This document shows positions 7,668-19,065 of a stretch of DNA of 64,000 bases, in pieces. The DNA is taken from assembly GCF_000955955.1 (NCBI RefSeq), contig NZ_JYJG01000003.1, positions 124,001 to 188,000 on the forward strand, given 5' to 3'. The stretch is from Lentzea aerocolonigenes (lineage in GTDB: Bacteria; Actinomycetota; Actinomycetes; Mycobacteriales; Pseudonocardiaceae). Below the pieces are notes generated by a model, which made no database searches, was not told the origin of the DNA, and saw only the letters and a list, made by a program, of their open reading frames with translations. Each line of letters begins with the position of its first letter. Within the stretch, counting starts at the first letter, position 1. The translations under genes were made by a program, and so were the position numbers.

Positions 7668-9019
7668 GACGCGCGATCGTCGGCCTGGTGCTCGCGGTGA
7701 GCGCCACCAGCGCTGTTCCCGCGCACGCCGCTCCCGTCACCGGCGACCAGCCCGCGACCGGCACCGCGGTCGCCGTCATCACGCATGATCCCCGTGAGGA
7801 CGAGGCGTCACTTCCGGACTCCACGCGTGCCGCGCTCGACATCGCGATGGACCGCGCACTGGCGAATCCGGCCGAGCTCTCCGTGCCCTACGCGGAGTTC
7901 GACACCGTCGTCGCGCCGGTGAAGACGACGGCGGCCCAGCCGGCCGTCGACGTCGCGAGCGGGCCCATGACCGTCGCGGCGAGCCCTCTGGGGTTGGGCT
8001 CGGACGACGGCAGCATCCCGGACGACGGAGTCACCGAAAAGCCTGCTGCACAAGCGAACGCGTTCTCCGCGCACCAAGCCGGACCCACGATGATGGTGCG
8101 CCCGCACGTGCCCAAGGTGCGGTACGGCCTCGCCGACCTCGACCAGGTGCAGCAGGAGGTGCTGCAGACCGCCCTGCCAGGCGGTGACGAGCTGCGCACC
8201 GCGTACGTCGACGCGCCGAACAACCGCGTGCTGGTGAAGGCGTCGGAAGTGACGCAGGAACTGCGGGAGGCGCTGGCCGCGCGGTACGGAGCGGACCGGG
8301 TCGCGCTCTACCTGGTGCCCGGCCTGGCCGAGCCGGTGCTCAAGGACAACCGGCAGGACGACTCCAGCCCGTACTACGGCGGCGCCTACTTCGACTACTG
8401 CAGCACGGCTTTCGGCTGGGTGCACGAAGGCAAGTCGTACATGTTGACCGCGGGCCACTGCACGTCGCTGAACAAGCCCGCGAGCAACCACAACGGCACG
8501 ATGGGCACGGTCACCGCCGACAACTGGAACAACAACACCGGCTCCGTGAAGTGGAACGGCCAGAGCTACTACTCGGGCGACGTTTCCACGATCAAGATGT
8601 CCTCCGGCAAAGCGTCGAGTCATCGCGTTTATCGCGGTGGCCCGAATTCCGGCCAGTCCCGCGCGGTCACCGACAAGTGGCGCAACCGTTCCGGCAACGG
8701 CGACCGCTACTGCGTCAGCGGTCAGAAGACCGGCGAGATGTGCGGCTGGAAGGTCATTTCCACGTACGTCACCGTCCGCTACAGCGGTAACAGATTGCTG
8801 CGCAACGCCACCGAAGGCCACCGCGACGGCGTGTGCACCAGAGGCGGTGACTCCGGCGCGCCGATCTACACGATCCGCGGCGACGGCGGCGTCGCGGCCA
8901 AGGGCGTGCTCAGCGGCGGCAGCTCCAACACCAGCGGCAGCTGCTGGGACTACTTCACCGACACCTCGCTCGCGGAGAAGGCACTCGCCGGAGTGCTCCG
9001 CGTGCAAGCTCCCCGATAG
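7664..9019 (+). CDS. secreted streptogrisin/alpha-lytic type serine protease
   Basis: A pre-pro-enzyme of 451 residues. There is a Sec signal peptide of about 22 residues (VLAVSATSAVPAHA), a long pro-region (about 25-225), and a chymotrypsin-fold domain. The triad is His265 (LTAGHCTS), Asp306 (GDVSTIKM) and Ser397 (RGGDSGAPIY). This resembles family S1 proteases of the streptogrisin/alpha-lytic group, where the pro-region acts as a folding chaperone and is then removed. Acidic-to-neutral extracellular protein breakdown is the likely role. GTG 7664 overlaps the leader ORF stop and no independent RBS is visible. The next gene follows after 23 nt. Confidence 0.9.
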   Translation: MRRAIVGLVLAVSATSAVPAHAAPVTGDQPATGTAVAVITHDPREDEASLPDSTRAALDIAMDRALANPAELSVPYAEFDTVVAPVKTTAAQPAVDVASGPMTVAASPLGLGSDDGSIPDDGVTEKPAAQANAFSAHQAGPTMMVRPHVPKVRYGLADLDQVQQEVLQTALPGGDELRTAYVDAPNNRVLVKASEVTQELREALAARYGADRVALYLVPGLAEPVLKDNRQDDSSPYYGGAYFDYCSTAFGWVHEGKSYMLTAGHCTSLNKPASNHNGTMGTVTADNWNNNTGSVKWNGQSYYSGDVSTIKMSSGKASSHRVYRGGPNSGQSRAVTDKWRNRSGNGDRYCVSGQKTGEMCGWKVISTYVTVRYSGNRLLRNATEGHRDGVCTRGGDSGAPIYTIRGDGGVAAKGVLSGGSSNTSGSCWDYFTDTSLAEKALAGVLRVQAPR

Positions 9020-9042
9020 AAAACACCGAGAGGGCAACCAAA

Positions 9043-9456
9043 ATGAGGATTGGACGAATCGTCGCGGCCGCCGCGATCGCCGTGGGCACCGTGCTGTCGA
9101 TGGCGCCGGTCGCCAGCGCCGCGGCCTCCCGGGACGTCGACGTCTACACCGACGACCCGGACCCCAAGGGCGGCATGGCCTGGTTCAAGGCCTACGGCGA
9201 GCACTTCGGGATCTGCGACCGCGACTACGACGACCTCGGCGTGCGCGGCCGTCTCACGTACACGTACAACGGGATCACGCACGAGTACAAGCTGTGGCAC
9301 CACTCGGGCCACCACCAGGACCCGCGGCTGAACTGCAACACCTACCCGGACGACATCAACATCCCCGAGGGCACCAAGGTGTACCTGCAGGTGTGTCTGC
9401 AGAAGGAGAAGGGCGCGACTCTCAAGTACTGCGACACCGACACGGGCGTGGCCTGA
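9043..9456 (+). CDS. small secreted protein, unknown function
   Basis: A protein of 137 residues with a typical signal peptide cleaved near Ala-Ser-Ala (about 27). The mature part of about 110 residues has four or more cysteines (FGICDRDYDD, RLNCNTYP, LQVCLQ, KYCDTD), probably in disulfides, and is rich in Tyr, His and Asp. An RBS-like GAGAGGG precedes ATG 9043. It lies 23 nt behind the protease gene and ends in a strong terminator, so the two may be co-transcribed. It could be a protease inhibitor or a surface protein; nothing in the sequence decides this. Confidence 0.75.
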   Translation: MRIGRIVAAAAIAVGTVLSMAPVASAAASRDVDVYTDDPDPKGGMAWFKAYGEHFGICDRDYDDLGVRGRLTYTYNGITHEYKLWHHSGHHQDPRLNCNTYPDDINIPEGTKVYLQVCLQKEKGATLKYCDTDTGVA

Positions 9457-9463
9457 CAGCTCG

Positions 9464-9498
9464 GTCGTGAGCGGGTGCGGGCGGACCCCGCTCACGAC
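9464..9498. terminator. bidirectional terminator between convergent genes
   Basis: GTCGTGAGCGGG (9464-9475) and CCCGCTCACGAC (9487-9498) form a perfect 12-bp stem. The right arm contains the stop codon of the convergent AfsR-type gene (9492-9494). There is no clear U-tract, as is common in actinomycetes. Confidence 0.75.
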
Positions 9499-12400
9499 CT
9501 CGCGGTGAGGCCCTGCAGGGTGCGCGTCGCGCGTGCGGCCCCGGTGACATGTCCGGTGTCGCGGCAGATGCGCAGGGCCTCCCGCACCGCGTGTCCGGCC
9601 TGCGTGTCCTGATCGGAGGCGGACTCCACGGCGGCGACGGCGAGCAGTGCCTCCGCCTCCAGGAGCCGGAATCCGCCCGCTCGCGCCACGTCGAGGGCGG
9701 CGGTCGCGTGCGGCCGCGCCGCCGCCGGATCGGTCGCGGCGAGGACGCAGGCGAGCGCGGCGGACGCCTCCGCCTCCAGTCCGCGCAGGCCGGACCGCGT
9801 CGCGATCTCCAACGCCCGCACCAGATGCTCGGTCCCAGCCGTCGCGCGGCCCAGCCCGATCAACGCGACGGTCTCGGCCTGCTGGTCACCGTCCTGACGG
9901 GCGCATCCGAGCGCAGAGGCGGCGGTCCGGCGGGCCGTGTCGTGGTCGTCGCGGGCCAGGTGCACGGCGCACAACCCGCTCAGTGCGGTCGCCTCGCCGA
10001 AGCGGGATCCCTGCTCGCGGAACGACTCCAGCGCGAGCAGCAGCGTGTGCTCGGCGTCCTCGACGTCGCCGAGCGCCAGCAGCACCGACCCCAGGTCCGC
10101 CAGGTTGGCGGCCTCCCAGAAAGCGAGAGAATGGTCGCGACACAACCGGACGGAATCGTCGAGGCACTTCCTGGCCTCGTCAAGCCTGCCGAGCTGCCGG
10201 TAGTGACAGCTCAATGAGTTCAGCGCGTGACTCTCGCCCGACGGGTTGCCCAGCTCGCGGAACAGCTCGATCGCACGACTGCTGTGCTCGACCGCCTCGG
10301 CGAGCCTGCCCGTCCAGTCCAGCATCGACCCGAGGTTCGACACGGCCGTCGCCTCGCACTCGCGCCAGCCGCACGTGCGGCTGGCCCGCGCCGCCTCCTC
10401 GGTGTGCGCGACGCCGTCGGTGTGCCGTCCCTCGCGGAAGGCCGCGCCTCCCATCGTCAGGCGCAGCAACGCTTCCGCCGCGTGCGCTCCGTGCCGGCGG
10501 GCCGCGGGCAGCAGCACCGACGCGAGCTCCAGCCACTCCGCGCGCCGGCCGTGGTCGTGGAAGAACCGCCGGACCGCGTCGGCCAGGTACCAGACCTGCG
10601 GGCGCGGGCCCGTCACCGCGGCGCGGCGCAACGCCGCGACCAGGTTGGGCGCCTCCACGTCCAGCCACGCCACGGCTTCCGCGCTCGAAGCGAACCGCAC
10701 CGGGCTCCCGGCGGGTTCGTCGTCACGAGGAAGTGACACCACGCGCTTGCCCAGCAGCGCCACGGCCGCGTCCGCAGCCGCGAGGTAGCCGGCGAACAGT
10801 CGTTCCCACGCCGGCGTGGTCTCCCCGCTGTCCGAGCGTTCCTCGGCGTAGCGGCGGACCAGGTCGTGGAACCGGTAGCGGCCCGGCGCATGCGCCTCGA
10901 CCAGGTTCGCGGCACTCAGACCGCGCAGCAACCGGGTCGCGACACCGGCGTCGGCATCGAGCAACGCCGCCGCGTCGTGCGGCGTGAAATCCGGTCCCGG
11001 CACGACGCCGAGCAGCCGGAAGAGCCGCTGCTGGTCCGCCGGAAGTGCTTGGTAGGACACGGAGAACGCCGTGGCGACCGCGCTCTGCTCCGCGCCGTCG
11101 AAGGCGAGCAGCGGGTCGGCGCGCAGCTCCGCGACCGCTGACGCGATGCTCGCGCCCACGCCTGCCGCGGCGATCCGCAACGCCAGCGGGTGATGCCCGC
11201 ACACCTCTGCCAGGTCGGCCGCGGCGGCGGGTTCAGCGGCAACGCGGTCCTCGCCGAGCGCCGAGACGAGCAGTGCGTGCGAGTCGTGTTCGGGGAGTTG
11301 GGCGAGGGTGATCGTGCGGGCGCCGGTGCGGGCGACCAGATCGCCCAGCCGGTGCCTGCTCGTCACCAGCACGCGGCCGGACGACGGCAGCAACGGCAGC
11401 ACCTGGGCGGCGTCGCGCGCGTTGTCCAGTACCACCAAAGCTTTCCGGTCCGCGAGCAGCGACCGGAAGAGTCCACTTTGGTCGTCCGATTCGGACGGTG
11501 TGGCGCCGAGCGCGCGCAGCAGCTGCGCCAGTGCGGCGGTCGGGCTGAGCGGTTCGTCGTCGGCGTCGAACCCGCGCAGGTTCACGTACAGCTGTCCGTC
11601 GGGGTACCGGTCACGGGCGGCGTGCGCCCACCGCACGGCGAGCGCGGTCTTCCCGACGCCGGCGGTACCGGTGATCAGCCACACGCCGTCCTCGCCGTCC
11701 TCCAGCGCGGCCAGCTCGGCGGCGCGACCCGCGAAACCCCGTGCCACCAGGGGAAGTTCGGCAGGCCGCACCTCGGTGAACGCCGGGGCGCAGACCTGGT
11801 CCTCGCCGCGCAGGACGCGCAGATGCGCCTCGCGCAACGCCTGTCCCGGCTCGATGCCGAGCTCGGACACCAGTAGTTCGTGACCCTGGGAGTACACCTC
11901 CAGCGCCTCTGCGGTCCGTCCGCACCGGTGCAGCGCGAGCATCAACGCCGCACGCGGCCGTTCGCGGAACGGGTGCTCGTCGACGAGCTTTCGCAGGTCT
12001 CCGAGCGCTTCCGCGTGGTGGCCGCCGGCGACCTGGAGCTCGTGCAGCTCCTCGGCGATCGCGAGTCGTCGTTCGGTCAGCGCCGGGCGTTCCAGCTCGG
12101 CCAGTTCGTCGCTGACGCCGTCGAGCGGCGTGCCCGTCCACAACGCGAGCGCGTCGCGCAGCCGTGCGATCGCGGCCTCGCCGGTCAGCGTCCGGGCCTG
12201 AGCGACGGCGTCGTCGAACAGGTCGAGGTCGCGTTCACCCGGCGCGACCTCGATCGAGTAGCCGGACGCGCCGCGCGTGATCACGTCGGCGCCGATCAGT
12301 TTGCGCAGGTCGGACACGTGCACCTGCAGCCGCCCGCGGGCGCTGCGCGGCGCCTGCTCACCCCAGGTCAGGTCGATCAGCCGGTCCTCCGGCACGACCC

Positions 12401-12536
12401 GGCCGGGGCTGAGCAGCAGCGCCGCCAGCACCGTCGCCTGTTTCGGTCCGGCCGGGCGCACCGGCCCGGCCGGACCGAGGACCGTGACCGGTCCGAGCAG
12501 CCGATACCTCAGCGGAGGTCCTTCTCGGCCGTGCAC
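9492..12536 (-). CDS. AfsR/SARP-family transcriptional regulator
   Basis: About 1014 residues. An OmpR-type winged helix (about 8-95) and a bacterial transcriptional activation domain (about 100-250) come first. An NB-ARC/STAND ATPase follows, with P-loop TGTAGVGKTA and RVLVTSRHR. C-terminal TPR repeats (about 680-1000) end the protein. AfsR-type regulators integrate signals, often by Ser/Thr phosphorylation, and activate secondary-metabolism or exoprotein genes through direct repeats near -35. The start is unclear: the wHTH begins right where the upstream gene stops. GTG 12536 lies inside that gene, while CTG 12512 would give a CTGA overlap. No biosynthetic cluster adjoins it; the neighbours are secreted proteins. 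Confidence 0.9.
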   Translation of the reverse strand: MHGREGPPLRYRLLGPVTVLGPAGPVRPAGPKQATVLAALLLSPGRVVPEDRLIDLTWGEQAPRSARGRLQVHVSDLRKLIGADVITRGASGYSIEVAPGERDLDLFDDAVAQARTLTGEAAIARLRDALALWTGTPLDGVSDELAELERPALTERRLAIAEELHELQVAGGHHAEALGDLRKLVDEHPFRERPRAALMLALHRCGRTAEALEVYSQGHELLVSELGIEPGQALREAHLRVLRGEDQVCAPAFTEVRPAELPLVARGFAGRAAELAALEDGEDGVWLITGTAGVGKTALAVRWAHAARDRYPDGQLYVNLRGFDADDEPLSPTAALAQLLRALGATPSESDDQSGLFRSLLADRKALVVLDNARDAAQVLPLLPSSGRVLVTSRHRLGDLVARTGARTITLAQLPEHDSHALLVSALGEDRVAAEPAAAADLAEVCGHHPLALRIAAAGVGASIASAVAELRADPLLAFDGAEQSAVATAFSVSYQALPADQQRLFRLLGVVPGPDFTPHDAAALLDADAGVATRLLRGLSAANLVEAHAPGRYRFHDLVRRYAEERSDSGETTPAWERLFAGYLAAADAAVALLGKRVVSLPRDDEPAGSPVRFASSAEAVAWLDVEAPNLVAALRRAAVTGPRPQVWYLADAVRRFFHDHGRRAEWLELASVLLPAARRHGAHAAEALLRLTMGGAAFREGRHTDGVAHTEEAARASRTCGWRECEATAVSNLGSMLDWTGRLAEAVEHSSRAIELFRELGNPSGESHALNSLSCHYRQLGRLDEARKCLDDSVRLCRDHSLAFWEAANLADLGSVLLALGDVEDAEHTLLLALESFREQGSRFGEATALSGLCAVHLARDDHDTARRTAASALGCARQDGDQQAETVALIGLGRATAGTEHLVRALEIATRSGLRGLEAEASAALACVLAATDPAAARPHATAALDVARAGGFRLLEAEALLAVAAVESASDQDTQAGHAVREALRICRDTGHVTGAARATRTLQGLTARS

Positions 12537-12916
12537 TTCGTGCCGCTGCGGTCGGCGAACCGCACCTCGAACCAGGCGCGCCCCGAGCTCGGCACCTTCG
12601 TGCCGTTGACGGCGACCTCGCCGCTCTCGTCCGACTTCAGGCCGGACGTCGACCGCGTGAGCACCGTGGTCTGCGTGGTTCCCACGCGGTGGTGGACCTT
12701 CACGTGCATCGCGCCGGTGTCGGCGATGTACGGACCGGCCGCGCCCCGGCCTCTCCTCAGCCGGTACTCCGCGCCGAGGTCGTACCACAGCGTGAACTTG
12801 CCGCTGAAGTCTCCGTCGGTGCACGTGGCGGTCACGCCCACCGTGGCGGCCTGTGCCGCAGGTGCCACCACGCCGCTCGCGGCCACCAGCAGAGCCAGCA
12901 GTGCGGCCCTCTTCAC
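12509..12916 (-). CDS. small secreted protein upstream of AfsR-type regulator
   Basis: About 135 residues with a clear signal peptide (LLALLVAASGVVAPAAQA) and a mature domain of about 110 residues holding two cysteines (TATCTDG and TKCTAE) near its ends, probably one disulfide. No family recognised. Start GTG 12916 follows GGGGG; a TTG at 12928 behind GGGAGA is equally possible. Its stop overlaps the probable start of the AfsR-type gene, so the two are likely co-transcribed. The pairing could mean the secreted protein is a target or a signal of the regulator, but this is inference. Confidence 0.7.
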   Translation of the reverse strand: MKRAALLALLVAASGVVAPAAQAATVGVTATCTDGDFSGKFTLWYDLGAEYRLRRGRGAAGPYIADTGAMHVKVHHRVGTTQTTVLTRSTSGLKSDESGEVAVNGTKVPSSGRAWFEVRFADRSGTKCTAEKDLR

Positions 12917-13127
12917 CCCAGCCCCCAAGATGATCTCCCTCTGATCGTTGCGCCACCCGAGTGACACGTCACAGGAATATCACGCGAGCGCCGCCCCGTA
13001 GGTTGCGCGACGGTCACGTGCCGACGCCGCTGCGTAGTAGCCCCAGTTCATCCAGGATTCCTCCATCCGAGTGTCGCCCGACACGCCGTGTCGAGTTGCA
13101 ACCTCTTGCGTTGCGATCTAGGTTCTA

Positions 13128-13177
13128 CCCCTACATCTAGTGGTTACATGGTTGTAAGTAGTCCACAGGTTGTGGGT
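13128..13177. promoter_or_regulatory. probable paired NrdR boxes upstream of nrdR-nrdJ
   Basis: CCCCTACATCTAGTGG (13128-13143) and a second site around 13160-13177 containing CCACA-GGT-TGTGG lie with centres 32 bp apart, about three helical turns. NrdR boxes are typically 16-bp sites in pairs with such spacing. NrdR represses ribonucleotide reductase genes when bound by dATP/ATP. The second box is the weaker match. No adenosylcobalamin riboswitch was recognised here, although nrdJ needs B12. Confidence 0.5.
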
Positions 13178-13236
13178 AACCCCGCCCCCTGTGTGACTGC
13201 TGTGACCAGTGCTGCGCCGGGGAGGGGTGAACAGAC

Positions 13237-13707
13237 GTGCGGTGTCCGTTCTGCCGTCATTCGGACTCACGGGTGGTGGACTCCCGGGAGGTCGACGAGG
13301 GCCAGGTGATCCGTCGTCGTCGCTCCTGCAACAGCTGCAGCCGAAGGTTCACCACGGTCGAAGAAGCGGTTCTCGCCGTGGTCAAGCGCTCCGGGGTGAC
13401 GGAGCCTTTCAGCCGCGACAAGGTGGTCGTCGGCGTGCGCAGGGCGTGCCAGGGCCGCCCGGTCGACGAGGACGCGTTCCAGCAGCTCGCCCAGCGAGTG
13501 GAAGAGTCGATCCGGTCGACGGGATGTGCGGAAATCGCCAGTCACGAGGTGGGCCTCGCCATTCTCGGCCCCCTGCGTGAGCTCGACGAGGTCGCTTATC
13601 TGCGCTTCGCGAGCGTCTACAGGTCCTTCTCGTCCGTCGAGGACTTCGAGAAGGAAATTCTTGATCTTCGCACTGCCAGAGCCGAGGAAGCACCGGCCGA
13701 GCAGTGA
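13237..13707 (+). CDS. nrdR: transcriptional repressor NrdR
   Basis: A protein of 156 residues, normal length. The zinc ribbon begins MRCPFC and closes with SCNSCSRRF (two CxxC pairs, about 3-34). The ATP-cone (about 46-136) includes [16 protein letters not shown]. It senses dATP/ATP and represses ribonucleotide reductase operons, including its own. Start GTG 13237 follows GGGGAGGGG. It sits 64 nt upstream of nrdJ, the conserved actinobacterial nrdRJ arrangement. Confidence 0.97.
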   Translation: MRCPFCRHSDSRVVDSREVDEGQVIRRRRSCNSCSRRFTTVEEAVLAVVKRSGVTEPFSRDKVVVGVRRACQGRPVDEDAFQQLAQRVEESIRSTGCAEIASHEVGLAILGPLRELDEVAYLRFASVYRSFSSVEDFEKEILDLRTARAEEAPAEQ

Positions 13708-13771
13708 TCCACGCGCTCCACAGCGCGTGCCCACATCAACTTTCTAAGCACCAGCACGAGGGAGATCCACC

Positions 13772-16594
<2,823 letters not shown>

Positions 16595-16610
16595 GCCGAG
16601 GTGATGTGAC

Positions 16611-16642
16611 CGGGTGGGCGGCTCCTCGGGGCCGCCCACCCG
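16611..16642 (+). terminator. terminator after nrdJ
   Basis: CGGGTGGGCGGC (16611-16622) and GCCGCCCACCCG (16631-16642) form a perfect 12-bp stem with an 8-nt loop, 16 nt after the nrdJ stop. Confidence 0.85.
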
Positions 16643-16659
16643 TCGTTCAGGGGGAAGCG

Positions 16660-17127
16660 ATGGGTTTCGTGTTCGTGGGCTGGCGGGTGGCGACGACCGA
16701 GCCCGGTCTGGTGTCGATGAGCGACTGCGTGGTGGACCTGGCCGAGGAGACGTTCTTCAACGACCGCGCGCAGGCCGAGCGGGTGCGCGCGCAGGCGCCC
16801 GGCACTCACGTGTTCGCGGTGGGGTTTCACCTCGTCGACGCCCCTGCGTGGCGATTCGCGGAACCGATGCCCGCGGGTGACGTGCTCGGGTGCGAGCTCG
16901 TCGGCGAGGACCCGGACGGAGAGTTCTGGCACACGTGGAGGTGCCTCGGCGGCCTGGTGGAGGACGTCCGCGACGCCACGGGTGTCGTGCCCGGACCGCA
17001 CGGGTTGATCCAGGACGGGGAGCAGGCGCGGCGCGCGGCGCGATGGCTCACCGCGTCAGGGCTCGGGGACCCGAAGGTCTTCAACTGGATGGCGGCGCTG
17101 CTGGTCAGGCCGCGTCCGGAAGCGTGA
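16660..17127 (+). CDS. hypothetical protein
   Basis: A soluble protein of 155 residues starting MGFVFVGWRV, with GGGGGAAG just before ATG 16660. An open frame runs further upstream but would overlap nrdJ and the terminator. The protein is acidic, has no signal peptide or membrane helix, and carries several Trp residues. No family recognised. It is convergent with the HNH endonuclease gene and overlaps it by 23 nt. Confidence 0.7.
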   Translation: MGFVFVGWRVATTEPGLVSMSDCVVDLAEETFFNDRAQAERVRAQAPGTHVFAVGFHLVDAPAWRFAEPMPAGDVLGCELVGEDPDGEFWHTWRCLGGLVEDVRDATGVVPGPHGLIQDGEQARRAARWLTASGLGDPKVFNWMAALLVRPRPEA

Positions 17128-17587
17128 TCCCGTGGCGTTGAGCCAGCTTCTTCTCGACCTCCGCGATCATGCACGCGATCGTGGACGGGTTGAGGCCCTC
17201 GCCGAAGCGGTCCACGGTCTTCGCGAACTCGTCGGCGGCCAGCTCACGGCATTCGGTCGTCAGGTCGCCGGCGTCCGTGAAGCACGAGAGCGGCTTGCGG
17301 CCGAACATGACCTCGAACTCCTCCCAGCCGCGGATCGTCCAGTACGTGTCGGTGGACTCGGTGCGTGTGGCCCGCAGCCACCGCCACAGGTACTGCGGAT
17401 CCTGGTGGTTCGGCGCCTCGTTGTGGCACCGGCCGCACAGCAGCACGAGGTTGTCCGCCGAGTCGCCGCCGCCCAGTGACGCCGGCACGATGTGGCACTG
17501 CTCCAGCCCCGATTTGTAGCCGCAGCGCCAGCATCGTTCGGGGGCCTCACCCCAGTGCTCGGCGATCTGCTCGTTGCTGACGATCAT
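17105..17587 (-). CDS. HNH endonuclease
   Basis: A protein of 160 residues. The HNH/McrA-type core is at about 17-60: a CWRCG knuckle, LEQCHIVPASLGG with the catalytic His, DNLVLLCGRCHN with the second CxxC and the metal-binding His. The remaining C-terminal 100 residues are unassigned. Start ATG 17587 has GGGAGG upstream. It is a stand-alone nuclease; no methylase or restriction partner lies beside it. It could act in phage defence or be a domesticated homing-type nuclease. Confidence 0.85.
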   Translation of the reverse strand: MIVSNEQIAEHWGEAPERCWRCGYKSGLEQCHIVPASLGGGDSADNLVLLCGRCHNEAPNHQDPQYLWRWLRATRTESTDTYWTIRGWEEFEVMFGRKPLSCFTDAGDLTTECRELAADEFAKTVDRFGEGLNPSTIACMIAEVEKKLAQRHGITLPDAA

Positions 17588-17668
17588 GCGACCTCCCAGA
17601 TGTTGACCTCCCTGTCGGTGACGAAGGCGATTGCGTTTCACCTCCGCGCAACTGATAGAACAACGGGA

Positions 17669-18220
17669 ATGCGCTCGTTCGACGACTTACGCGGTTACCT
17701 GCTCGGCCAGCTGAACGCCGCCGTGCGCCGCCCCGGCATGTACGGGGGCGAGCCGGTGATCCTGACGCTGCTGGACGCGCTGGCGTTCGCCGACGACCGC
17801 ACCGACCGCTGGCAGACGGAGCTCGACGCCCTCGTTGCGCGCGGGGCTGCCAACGCGGCGATGGTGAGCGGCGCGGTGCACGAGGTGCTCGGTCATCGCA
17901 GCGAGGACGTCATGGCGTCGGTGTACGCGGATCTCGCGCACCGGCAGGGGTGGCTGTCGCTCGACGCGGACAGCCGGATTCCCGGTGTGCTGGGCGAACG
18001 GGACTGCCTGCTCGACGACGTGATCGAGGAGTACGGCGAGCCGCCGTTGTGGCTGGGCGGCACGAACCCCAAGTACTCGAAGACGCTCGGCTATCCGGAC
18101 CGGTCGGGATCGCTCGTGTTCTTCCACTTCATGCCGGAGCTGCGGCTGATGGCGACGCGGCGCGGTGACGGCGGGTTCCGCGACAGCTTCGTGTTCACAC
18201 CTGCCGGGCAATCTCGGTAA
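17669..18220 (+). CDS. hypothetical protein
   Basis: A soluble, acidic protein of 183 residues beginning MRSFDDLRGYLLGQLNAAV. No signal peptide, membrane helix or known catalytic motif. An RBS-like ACGGGA precedes ATG 17669. The first segment (RRPGMYGGEPVILTLL) is reminiscent of small actinobacterial proteins of unknown function. The 3' end overlaps the convergent LysR gene by 26 nt. Confidence 0.7.
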   Translation: MRSFDDLRGYLLGQLNAAVRRPGMYGGEPVILTLLDALAFADDRTDRWQTELDALVARGAANAAMVSGAVHEVLGHRSEDVMASVYADLAHRQGWLSLDADSRIPGVLGERDCLLDDVIEEYGEPPLWLGGTNPKYSKTLGYPDRSGSLVFFHFMPELRLMATRRGDGGFRDSFVFTPAGQSR

Positions 18221-18995
18221 CTATTTCTGCGAATTCGGCGATCAACGGCGTGTGCCGGTGAGAGGCCCACGCCAGCGCCACCTCGTTCGGCGCGATGTCC
18301 TCGATCGGCACGTGCACCAGGTCGTCGCGCGAGTAGAACACCGCGGTCGACAACGGCAGGACGGCCACCCCTCCGTGCATCGCGACGTGCTCCAGCTTCT
18401 CCTCGACGGACCGGAACCCCGGCGGGTCGGTGTGCTGCACGCGCCGCTCGCCGGACAGGTCCGCGTCGAGCACGCTCTCCTTGCCCGCCAACCGATGCGT
18501 CGCCGGCACCACGGCCACGCGCGGCTCGCTGAACAGCGGCATGATCGAAAGCCCAGCGGCAGGCACCGGCAGCCGCACATAGCCGACGTCCACGCGCCCG
18601 TCGTGGATCACCTCGACCTGGTCCTCCCACGTCGTGCGCAACACCTCGACCCGCAGACCCGGATGCCGCGACGTCAGGACGCGCACCGCCGGCGTCACGA
18701 TCAGGCCCGGCATGAACCCGACCGTGAACGTGTCCGCCACGCCCACCCGGCGCAGCAACGCCGACGCCTGCGCGAGCAACGGCCGTGCGTCGGCCAGCAG
18801 TTGCGTGCCTGCCGGCGTCAACGACGTGCCCTTCGACGAGCGGTCGAACAGCTGCACCTTCAGCTCCGCCTCGAACGCGCGGATCTGCCGTGACAGCACG
18901 GGTTGCGCGATGTGCAGCGCCTCGGCCGCGCGGCCGAAGCTCAGGTGCTCCGCGACCGCCACGAAGTACCGCAGCTTCCGCAGGTCCAGGTCCAT
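18195..18995 (-). CDS. LysR-family transcriptional regulator
   Basis: A protein of 266 residues, slightly short for LysR. The N-terminal wHTH is at about 1-60 (HLSFGRAAEALHIAQPVLSR, RQIRAFEAELKVQLFDRSSK). The C-terminal effector-binding domain is of the LTTR type, with NEVALAWASHR near the end. Start ATG 18995 matches the conserved LTTR opening. It is divergent from an SDR gene, and an LTTR-type box (ATACC-N5-GGTAT, 18994-19008) overlaps its start codon, predicting autorepression and control of the SDR gene. Confidence 0.92.
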   Translation of the reverse strand: MDLDLRKLRYFVAVAEHLSFGRAAEALHIAQPVLSRQIRAFEAELKVQLFDRSSKGTSLTPAGTQLLADARPLLAQASALLRRVGVADTFTVGFMPGLIVTPAVRVLTSRHPGLRVEVLRTTWEDQVEVIHDGRVDVGYVRLPVPAAGLSIMPLFSEPRVAVVPATHRLAGKESVLDADLSGERRVQHTDPPGFRSVEEKLEHVAMHGGVAVLPLSTAVFYSRDDLVHVPIEDIAPNEVALAWASHRHTPLIAEFAEIVTEIARQV

Positions 18996-19009
18996 ACCTC
19001 CAGGGTATG
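18993..19009. promoter_or_regulatory. LysR-type T-N11-A box
   Basis: CATACC (18993-18998) and GGTATG (19004-19009) flank a 5-nt centre. T18995 and A19007 satisfy T-N11-A within an interrupted dyad. It lies between the divergent lysR and SDR genes and overlaps the lysR ATG. Confidence 0.6.
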
Positions 19010-19065
19010 ACAGACGACCGAGCAGGTCTTGGACCGCGTGCCCACCGCGGGCGCAGGCTGGAGCC

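Noticed and set aside
9043..12967. Secondary-metabolite cluster around the AfsR-type regulator and the P450
   Set aside because: No PKS, NRPS, terpene, RiPP or tailoring gene set is present; the neighbours are secreted proteins and housekeeping genes.
13000..13236. Cobalamin riboswitch upstream of nrdR-nrdJ
   Set aside because: No B12-box-like core was recognised, and the leader is short; only NrdR-box-like sites were found.
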